A DNA stretch of 5,188 bases from an uncultured Peptoniphilus sp. GTDB lineage: Bacteria > Bacillota > Clostridia > Tissierellales > Peptoniphilaceae. The notes beneath the pieces were generated by a model. It was not told the DNA's origin and searched no databases. It worked only from the letters and a program-made list of their open reading frames with translations. Location: NCBI GenBank assembly GCA_947254665.1, contig CAMYEJ010000102.1, positions 1 through 5,188 on the forward strand, written 5' to 3'. A program made the translations under genes and the position numbers. Positions 1 through 5,188 of this stretch are shown in pieces (position 1 is the stretch's first letter; each line of letters opens with the position of its first letter).

Positions 1-16
1 ATATATCTTCTAACAT
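1..16 (-). CDS. Start of a downstream gene, 5' end only
   Basis: An ATG on the minus strand at 16-14 is followed by an open frame that begins M-L-E-D-I and leaves the window at position 1. The case for a real gene is the strong AAGGAGG ribosome binding site 4 bases upstream, its orientation matching all other genes, and its position just past the argS terminator. Only five codons are visible, so the product cannot be identified and no function is offered. The SD-to-ATG spacing is a little short but within the workable range. It could still be a chance ATG after a purine-rich stretch. Confidence 0.55.
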
Positions 17-20
17 AAAT

Positions 21-27
21 CCTCCTT
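21..27 (-). promoter_or_regulatory. Ribosome binding site of the downstream gene
   Basis: On the minus strand this reads AAGGAGG, a full match to the anti-Shine-Dalgarno core, 4 bases before the ATG at 16-14. It is the strongest SD in the window and the main evidence that a new gene starts at the left edge. Only 16 bases separate it from the foot of the terminator hairpin. Confidence 0.6.
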
Positions 28-43
28 ATTTATTTATATAGAT

Positions 44-70
44 AAAAAAGGAACTTTTAAGTCCCTTTTT
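44..70 (-). terminator. Intrinsic terminator after argS
   Basis: On the minus strand an 11-bp stem (AAAAAGGGACT paired with AGTTCCTTTTT) encloses a TAAA tetraloop and ends in a run of six T. The 3' arm and the U-tract are partly the same bases. One pair is G-U when read on the minus strand; on the plus strand the same position is an A-C mismatch. The structure is therefore best formed by transcripts coming from argS, although plus-strand RNA could also form a weaker version followed by T-rich sequence. The hairpin begins 16 bases after the argS stop codon, the expected place for the end of an operon. The core is short (three G-C/C-G pairs plus one G-U within an A-T stem), so some readthrough is possible. 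Confidence 0.8.
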
Positions 71-86
71 ATTTTTCTTATTATTT

Positions 87-1796
87 TTACATTTTTTCTG
101 GTGCATCTATTCCAAGTAGTCTTAGTCCTTCTGATATTACATTCTTAACTGAATAGCATAGCATAAGTCTTGTATTTTTAAGTTTTTCATCTTCTACATT
201 GATTGTTACTTGATTGTAGTACTTGTTGAAATCTTTAGCAAGTTCTACCACATATCTACTAATAAAGAATGGCTCATATTTTTTCGCTGCATCTTCTACA
301 ACATCTGTAAATTTGTAGAGATTTCTCAAAATATTTATTTCCATTTCATTGTTAAGAAGTGATGAGTCTACTTCTTTATTGATATCGAAGCCACCTTTTT
401 CAAGAAGAGAACATATTCTAGCGTGGGCGTATTGAACGTAAGGTCCGCTTTCCCCTTCAAATGATAAGGTCTTATCCCAATCAAATGTGTAGTCTTTTAT
501 TCTTTGATTGAATAGTTCTTGGAATTTAATAGCTCCAATACCAACTTGTTTTGCAAGTTCTTCCTTGTTTGCTATCTTAACTCCACTGGTTTCTTCTCTT
601 TCATTTAAGATTTCCATGATCTTTTCGATGGCTTTGTTTAGTACGTCTATTAAATATACAACCCTTCCCTGTCTTGTGGAAAGTTTGCCATCTGCTAAGT
701 TTATCATGCCGAATGCTACGTGGGTTACTTCGTCATACCAGTCGTATTGCATTTCTTTTAGAACCGCTTTTAATTGTTTGAAGTGTAAGTTTTGTTCTGT
801 TGCTACTACATATATATTTTTTTCTGGATGGTATGTTTCGTGTCTGTATTCTGCTGCCGCAATATCCCTTGTTATATAAATTGTAGAGCCGTCGGATTTT
901 AAGATTAGAGCTGGCGGAAGATTGTATTTTTCTAAATCTACAATTTTCGCTCCTTCAGAGTCTTTTAGTATTCCTAGTTTTTCCATTCTTTCTACTTGTT
1001 TCATCATTTTGTCTGAATAGAAAGATTCTCCATTGTAGGAATCAAATTTTATTCCGAGTAAATCATAGACAACATTGAATTCTTTTAAAGATATTTCTCT
1101 AATCCATTTCCAAATTTTAACAGCATCTTCATCACCTTTCTCTAGGCTTGCGAAGTAATGTCTGCATTCTTCTTTTATTTCTTCTTTTTGGTCAGCTTCT
1201 GTGTTAACTCTTACATAGAGTTTTAAAAGTTCTGGAATCGGATTCTTTTCAATTTCTTCTATATTTCCCCAATTTTTAATTGCATAGATTAGCATTCCAA
1301 ATTGAGTCCCATAATCTCCTAAGTGGTTTATTGATACAACATTGTATCCTAAAAATTTATGAATTCTCTTTAAACTATCCCCGATAATTGTACTTCTGAT
1401 ATGTCCAATATGGAAGGGCTTTGCAATGTTAGGGCTTGAATATTCAACTATTATGGTCTTGCCTTCTCCAAGTTTGGACTTTCCATAATTTTCTTTTTCC
1501 TTTGTAATTTCTTCAACAACAGTCTTAGCTAACGCTTCTTTGTTTGTAAAGAAATTGATATAAGCTCCCTTACTTTCTACTTTTTCAAAGTATTCTGACT
1601 TTATACTTGATGCCATTTCTTCAGCAATCATGTTTGGATTTTTTCTAAATATTTTTGCTAGAGAAAATACCGGGAATGCATAGTCTCCCATTTCATATGA
1701 TGGTGGGATTTCAATTTGCATTAGAATATCTTCTTTGGTTAAATTTTCTATTTTATCTGATAATATCTTGGCTATTTCTTCTTTGAAATCTATCAT
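87..1796 (-). CDS. argS: Arginine--tRNA ligase (arginyl-tRNA synthetase)
   Basis: This cytosolic class I aminoacyl-tRNA synthetase attaches arginine to tRNA-Arg using ATP; as a family trait it needs the tRNA present to activate the amino acid. The 569 residues match the usual bacterial length. Residues 1 to about 85 form the N-terminal ArgS-specific tRNA-binding domain. The catalytic Rossmann fold follows, with SSPNIAKPFHIGH at 120-132 carrying the HIGH signature (129-132), GDYGTQFG at 160-167, and a KMSKS-like loop KLSTR at 371-375. The C-terminal helical anticodon-binding (DALR-type) domain starts near GPYVQYAHAR at 451-460 and ends with the typical LLGIDAPEKM. No frameshift or gap is visible. 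The ATG at 1796 is supported by a GAGGT site 6 bases upstream. The gene lies 8 bases after mutS2 and is probably co-transcribed with it. No T-box leader is possible in that gap, so any arginine-responsive control would have to act further upstream. The family assignment is very secure. Confidence 0.98.
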   Translation of the reverse strand: MIDFKEEIAKILSDKIENLTKEDILMQIEIPPSYEMGDYAFPVFSLAKIFRKNPNMIAEEMASSIKSEYFEKVESKGAYINFFTNKEALAKTVVEEITKEKENYGKSKLGEGKTIIVEYSSPNIAKPFHIGHIRSTIIGDSLKRIHKFLGYNVVSINHLGDYGTQFGMLIYAIKNWGNIEEIEKNPIPELLKLYVRVNTEADQKEEIKEECRHYFASLEKGDEDAVKIWKWIREISLKEFNVVYDLLGIKFDSYNGESFYSDKMMKQVERMEKLGILKDSEGAKIVDLEKYNLPPALILKSDGSTIYITRDIAAAEYRHETYHPEKNIYVVATEQNLHFKQLKAVLKEMQYDWYDEVTHVAFGMINLADGKLSTRQGRVVYLIDVLNKAIEKIMEILNEREETSGVKIANKEELAKQVGIGAIKFQELFNQRIKDYTFDWDKTLSFEGESGPYVQYAHARICSLLEKGGFDINKEVDSSLLNNEMEINILRNLYKFTDVVEDAAKKYEPFFISRYVVELAKDFNKYYNQVTINVEDEKLKNTRLMLCYSVKNVISEGLRLLGIDAPEKM

Positions 1797-1801
1797 TATT
1801 T

Positions 1802-1808
1802 ACCTCAC
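1802..1808 (-). promoter_or_regulatory. argS ribosome binding site overlapping the mutS2 stop
   Basis: The minus strand reads GTGAGGT, whose GAGGT core lies 5 to 6 bases before the argS ATG at 1796-1794. The TGA in the middle is the mutS2 stop codon (1807-1805), so ribosomes finishing mutS2 cover the argS initiation site. This fixes the argS start and suggests coupled or re-initiating translation. The coupling is an inference. Confidence 0.75.
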
Positions 1809-4165
1809 TTAAATGTAACTACCGTTACTCCGTTTCCGCCTTCGTTGTAACTTGCGTCATCAAAAGATTTTATATATTTATTCTTTTTAAAGTCCGCTCT
1901 TAATTTTTCTCTTAGAACCATAGTTCCTTTTCCATGTATTATTCTAACAGATTTTAGCCCAGAAAGATAACTGTCATCTAAAAACTTATCTACTTCTACT
2001 TTTGCATCATCAAAATTTCTACCTCTAACATCTATTTCTGTAGTCGCTGTTCTTGATTTATGTTTGATAATGTTCTTTGTAGATGATTTGCTTGACTCCT
2101 CGTCATCTATTCTGATTATGGCTTCTTTCTTAACCTTCATCTTCATCATTCCCGCTTGAACTAGCACATCTCCATTTGAATCTGGTAGTTCAAGAACTGT
2201 TCCCTTTGCGTTTAGTGACGCAATCATTACAGTTTCTCCAGGTTTTATGTTTTCTGCAGGATTTTTAACTGCTTCTATTAGTATTTTATCATTTTTAGAT
2301 GCTTTGTTTAGATTTTCTCTTATTAAGTCTTGAGATTCTTGTAACCTTCTCGCTTGGTCTTTTGAAACTTCTGAAACTACATCCTTTATTTCTGAAAGGG
2401 CAAGTTCTGACTCTTCTTTTGCACGATTTATTATCTGTCTTGCTTCTCTTCTTGCTTTTTCAAGGATATCTTCCCTTTTTTCCTTCATGGATGCGAGCTC
2501 TTCTTCCAATCTTTTGTTCTGCTTTTCTAAATCTATTTTATATAACTCTGCTTCTGAACGATGTTTTTCAATTTCCCATCTGTCTTTTTCTATATTTTCT
2601 AGAACTTTTTCAAATTCAATGCTATCTTGGGACATTTGTTTCTTGGCATCTTCTATTATATCATCCCTAAGTCCTAACCTTTTTGAAATTAAAAATGCAT
2701 TACTCTTGCCAGGGATTCCTATTATTAATCTATAGGTTGGTCTAAGTGTATCCACATCGAATTCCATGGAGGCATTTTGAACGCCTTCAGTGGTTAATGC
2801 ATAGGTTTTAAGTTGATTGTAGTGGGTTGTAGAGATGCATCTTATCTTTCTTTCAAGCATAAAATCCATTATGGATCTTGCTAGAGCAGCTCCTTCTGTT
2901 GGATCTGTTCCCGCTCCAAGTTCATCGAAAAGAACTAGGCTTCTTTCATCAGCGTTTTCTAAAATATTTACAATATTTACCATGTGAGAGCTAAATGTTG
3001 AAAGGGATTGCTCTATGGATTGTTCGTCTCCAATGTCAGAAAATATTTTGTCAAAGATTCCAACTTGAGATCCTTCTTCTGCAGGAATAAAGAGTCCGTA
3101 CTGAGTCATTATATTTAGAAGTCCTACTGTTTTTAATGTTACAGTCTTACCTCCTGTGTTTGGTCCAGTTATAATAAGGGATGTGAACTCTTTACCTAAA
3201 CTAATATCTATCGGCACAACCTCTTTCTTTTTAAGTAATGGATGTCTTGCTTTGTATAGTTTTAGAGATAAATCATTATTGATTTTTGGTTTTGTAGCTT
3301 CCATCTCAAAGGCAAGCTTTGCTTTTGCAAATATAAAGTCGAGTCTAGATAGGATATCTTGGTTTCCTTTTATTTGCAGAGAATAATCTGCCACATACGC
3401 AGATAATTCCGCAAGTATCCTTTCGATTTCTTCTCTTTCTTCAATCTCTAGAGTCTTAAGCTCATTATTTAGATTTACAACGGCTATCGGTTCAATATAT
3501 GCAGTTTGTCCCGTGGCACTCATATCGTGAACTAGACCCTTAATTTTATTTTTATTTTCTGATTTAACAGGAATTACATACCTTCCCTCACGCATGGTGA
3601 CTATATTATCTTGTAAGTACTTGGATCCAGAGTTCACTATTGAGTCGAGTTTCTCTCTTATCTGTTTATTCTTAACAAAGATATTTCTTCTTATCTGTCT
3701 AAGTTTTGGGCTCGCGGAATCAGAGATTTCCTCTTCAGAAATTATACATTCACTTATTCTGTCTTCAATCTGTTTAGATGTAAATAATAGAGATACCATG
3801 TCCTCGATTATTTCATGGCTTTTGCCCTCATCATCTTCTTCCTCGATATATTTTTTAAGAAGTCTTGAAACCCTTAAAAAATCTGCAACATTTAATAGAC
3901 TTCTCGCTCCTAGAGTTCCTCCGAGATCTAGCCTTGCTGTCGCTTCCTTTATATCGTGTATGCCAAAAAGAGGAGGAGCGCCTTTTTTATCAATTATATC
4001 TACCGCTTCATCCGTTTCTTTAAGCCTATTATTTATCTCCGTTTCAGAAATAGATATATCTGTTGAGTCTGCTACTTCTCTTCCAAGATCAGATTCACAT
4101 TTTGTTTTCAGGTTTTCTAAAATTTTATCAAATTCAAGGGTTTTTATTGCTCTTAGCTCTTTCAT
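1805..4165 (-). CDS. mutS2: MutS2 family ATPase (ribosome rescue / anti-recombination factor)
   Basis: The 786 residues are full length for MutS2, and the mismatch-recognition domain of MutS is absent as expected. Residues 1 to about 300 form the core/lever region, including HDMSATGQTAYIEP at 213-226. The ABC-type ATPase follows: Walker A GPNTGGKT (334-341), signature-like STFSSHM (389-395), Walker B LVLFDE (D414, E415) and the H-loop STTH (H448). A charged coiled coil spans roughly 510-620. A KOW-like beta domain lies at about 640-686, and a C-terminal Smr domain at about 709-786 has IDVRG (711-715) and HGKG (744-747). In Bacillus subtilis, MutS2 recognises collided ribosomes and splits them; in Helicobacter and Thermus it is linked to suppression of recombination and to Smr nuclease activity. 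The KOW-like and Smr parts here fit either role, and sequence alone cannot choose. All catalytic motifs look intact. The ATG overlaps the upstream U32 stop by 4 bases and has a GAGG site 6 to 7 bases upstream. Confidence 0.97.
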   Translation of the reverse strand: MKELRAIKTLEFDKILENLKTKCESDLGREVADSTDISISETEINNRLKETDEAVDIIDKKGAPPLFGIHDIKEATARLDLGGTLGARSLLNVADFLRVSRLLKKYIEEEDDEGKSHEIIEDMVSLLFTSKQIEDRISECIISEEEISDSASPKLRQIRRNIFVKNKQIREKLDSIVNSGSKYLQDNIVTMREGRYVIPVKSENKNKIKGLVHDMSATGQTAYIEPIAVVNLNNELKTLEIEEREEIERILAELSAYVADYSLQIKGNQDILSRLDFIFAKAKLAFEMEATKPKINNDLSLKLYKARHPLLKKKEVVPIDISLGKEFTSLIITGPNTGGKTVTLKTVGLLNIMTQYGLFIPAEEGSQVGIFDKIFSDIGDEQSIEQSLSTFSSHMVNIVNILENADERSLVLFDELGAGTDPTEGAALARSIMDFMLERKIRCISTTHYNQLKTYALTTEGVQNASMEFDVDTLRPTYRLIIGIPGKSNAFLISKRLGLRDDIIEDAKKQMSQDSIEFEKVLENIEKDRWEIEKHRSEAELYKIDLEKQNKRLEEELASMKEKREDILEKARREARQIINRAKEESELALSEIKDVVSEVSKDQARRLQESQDLIRENLNKASKNDKILIEAVKNPAENIKPGETVMIASLNAKGTVLELPDSNGDVLVQAGMMKMKVKKEAIIRIDDEESSKSSTKNIIKHKSRTATTEIDVRGRNFDDAKVEVDKFLDDSYLSGLKSVRIIHGKGTMVLREKLRADFKKNKYIKSFDDASYNEGGNGVTVVTFK

Positions 4166-5188
4166 ATTATTCCTCTATTGTAATGTCCTCTCGTTGCAAC
4201 TATCTCTCTATTTTTGAAAAAATCTTTTAAATCGTTAAAATCATTTTCTCTAAAGGCGTTAAGTACCATTGCCATAGTTTCCCTATCCTCTGTGGTCTGT
4301 ACAATCCTTCTTCTATCTATAAAATTTACTAAATTTTTATTGTCGTATAAAAGTGGGTGAGAATTATAAATGATCGTCCTTCTATTTTCTCTTCTAAATC
4401 CAAAATATTCTCCCATCGAATCTCTAAGATAATGAAGTCCATTTCTTCTACACTTTTCACAGTTAGAATTATCTTCACAATTTAGTTCAATGGAAATCGG
4501 GCAGTGTTCCATAACCATTGCATTTAAATATCCATACACTATGGATTCAAGACTTCCACTCAATTTCTTTCTAATTTCTTTTATCTGACTTAAATTTAGT
4601 TCGTTTGAAAGACTAATACAGTCAGACTGTTTTAAAAAGAATTCTCCTGAAATAGAATTGAAAATATTAAAGGAACTGTCCAATGTAAGTTGAATCTCTG
4701 AATCTTTAAACATTTCAAGTTGACCTAAATTGTTAAGTAGTAGTCCTTCTGGTCTATATTTCTCAATATTTTCCTTCGCTTTTTCTAATTCATCGTCAGT
4801 TAAAATCTGCGGCAATTTTATAAATTTCTTTGCATTTTTAAAAGAATATAAGGACAATTTTTCTATATCTCTTAGTGGAAAATATACAATTTCTACTCCA
4901 TCTAAATTTAGTCCGTCCAAAACTTCTAAATCATTTATTTCTAAAGTTAACCCAGAATTTGTAGCCTTTCTCTTTTCATATTTAAATTCATAAGGAGTTT
5001 TTTCACTGTTCTTATATAAAACTAATTCTTCTAGATTCTTTACGGCTTCTCTTCTTGATTCGTTTAAAACACTTACAGGAACAAAAGATTCTCCATCAGT
5101 GATAATTTCTATATCTTTTTCATTTCTCAAGAAAAAGTCTGTATCATTTATTTTTTCAAATGACTTTCTGATATTTTCAACAGATATA
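4162..5188 (-). CDS. U32 family peptidase / RNA-hydroxylase-like protein, C-terminal part (5' end outside window)
   Basis: The frame is open from the window edge to the TGA at 4164-4162, giving 341 visible residues that begin I-S-V-E-N-I-R-K-S-F. A TTG at 5130-5128 could pass for a start, but the residues before it continue the family pattern, so the real start is beyond 5188. Proteins of this type usually have about 650 to 800 residues; the N-terminal U32 catalytic domain is missing here. The visible part holds the end of the DUF3656-like region (FVPVSVLNESRREAV, codons around 5115-5040) and a second, degenerate U32-like half: LLLNNLGQLEM, LSNELNLSQIKEI, a cysteine cluster (EHCP at 4510-4499, then NC, NC and KC down to about 4450), IIYNSHPLLY, and the typical ending TRGHYNRGII. 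Characterised relatives include E. coli RlhA (hydroxylates C2501 of 23S rRNA), TrhP (tRNA U34) and UbiU/UbiV, all iron-sulphur enzymes; others are called collagenases. An RlhA-like role is the best guess. The family is certain, the substrate is not. Confidence 0.9.
   Translation of the reverse strand, partial: ISVENIRKSFEKINDTDFFLRNEKDIEIITDGESFVPVSVLNESRREAVKNLEELVLYKNSEKTPYEFKYEKRKATNSGLTLEINDLEVLDGLNLDGVEIVYFPLRDIEKLSLYSFKNAKKFIKLPQILTDDELEKAKENIEKYRPEGLLLNNLGQLEMFKDSEIQLTLDSSFNIFNSISGEFFLKQSDCISLSNELNLSQIKEIRKKLSGSLESIVYGYLNAMVMEHCPISIELNCEDNSNCEKCRRNGLHYLRDSMGEYFGFRRENRRTIIYNSHPLLYDNKNLVNFIDRRRIVQTTEDRETMAMVLNAFRENDFNDLKDFFKNREIVATRGHYNRGII
4171..4176 (-). promoter_or_regulatory. mutS2 ribosome binding site inside the U32 gene
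   Basis: The minus strand reads AGAGGA, with its GAGG core about 7 bases before the mutS2 ATG (4165-4163). It lies within the last codons of the U32 gene (the R-G of the C-terminal RGII). Together with the ATGA stop/start overlap at 4165-4162 it supports this mutS2 start and translational coupling. The match to the anti-SD sequence is modest, which fits a start that relies partly on arriving upstream ribosomes. Confidence 0.65.

Noticed and set aside
33..60. Promoter-like TTAAAA (60-55) and TATAAA (38-33) with a 16-base spacer on the minus strand
   Set aside because: The implied transcription start would fall at about 26, inside the SD of the next gene, leaving no usable leader. The boxes also fall in and beside the terminator, where AT-rich matches are expected by chance.
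508..879. Plus-strand open frame opposite argS
   Set aside because: It is fully antisense to conserved argS catalytic sequence and has no family resemblance; chance frame.
2299..2735. Two overlapping plus-strand frames with Leu/Phe-rich, membrane-like translations
   Set aside because: They are opposite the charged coiled coil of MutS2; Lys/Glu codons read in reverse give Leu/Phe/Ser, so the hydrophobicity is an artefact.
3151..3158. Strong internal SD-like AGGAGGT on the minus strand within mutS2
   Set aside because: It is produced by the codons of the Walker A Thr-Gly-Gly-Lys, and no start codon lies at a suitable distance after it.
3156..3386. Short plus-strand frame opposite the MutS2 region before Walker A
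   Set aside because: Antisense to conserved mutS2 sequence, with no SD or domain.
3594..4217. Long plus-strand open frame of about 207 codons antisense to mutS2
   Set aside because: It lies opposite the well-supported mutS2 coding frame, its product is Ser/Leu/Ile-rich with no recognisable domain, and no SD was seen. It is the complement of a charged coding sequence.
4730..4993. Plus-strand frame of 87 codons opposite the U32 gene
   Set aside because: Antisense to a conserved coding region, low-complexity Ser/Phe-rich translation, no initiation signal.

Overview
The window looks like ordinary chromosomal housekeeping DNA from a low-GC, Gram-positive anaerobe. G+C is roughly one third by eye, AGA is favoured for Arg, Shine-Dalgarno sites are of the GGAGG type, and the protein sequences are Firmicutes-like. 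The style fits Clostridia/Tissierellia (Peptoniphilus, Anaerococcus and relatives), but the genus is an inference I cannot confirm without a search. I see no mobile element, CRISPR array, tRNA or rRNA, and no sign of recent transfer.

Every gene is on the minus strand, so transcription runs from the right edge to the left. The window opens (5188 to 4162) inside a U32-family 'peptidase' of the long type with a DUF3656-like middle region; its start lies beyond the right edge. Its stop overlaps the start of mutS2 (4165 to 1805) by four bases (ATGA). Eight bases after mutS2 comes argS (1796 to 87), whose ribosome binding site overlaps the mutS2 stop codon. Sixteen bases after argS there is a hairpin terminator (about 70 to 44). 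Another gene appears to begin at 16 behind a strong AAGGAGG site and runs off the left edge.

The three main genes form a tightly packed block linked to translation. ArgS charges tRNA-Arg. MutS2 has all the parts of the MutS2 ATPases known to act on collided ribosomes and/or recombination intermediates (ATPase, coiled coil, KOW-like and Smr domains). The U32 protein belongs to a family whose characterised bacterial members include Fe-S-dependent RNA hydroxylases (RlhA on 23S rRNA, TrhP on tRNA). A shared role in ribosome upkeep is plausible but is an inference from family and context.

No clearly new system was found. The points most worth a second look are an apparent Cys-to-Arg change in the C-terminal part of the U32 protein, the coupled U32-mutS2 pair, and the crowded terminator/RBS junction at the left edge, which leaves little room for a separate promoter.
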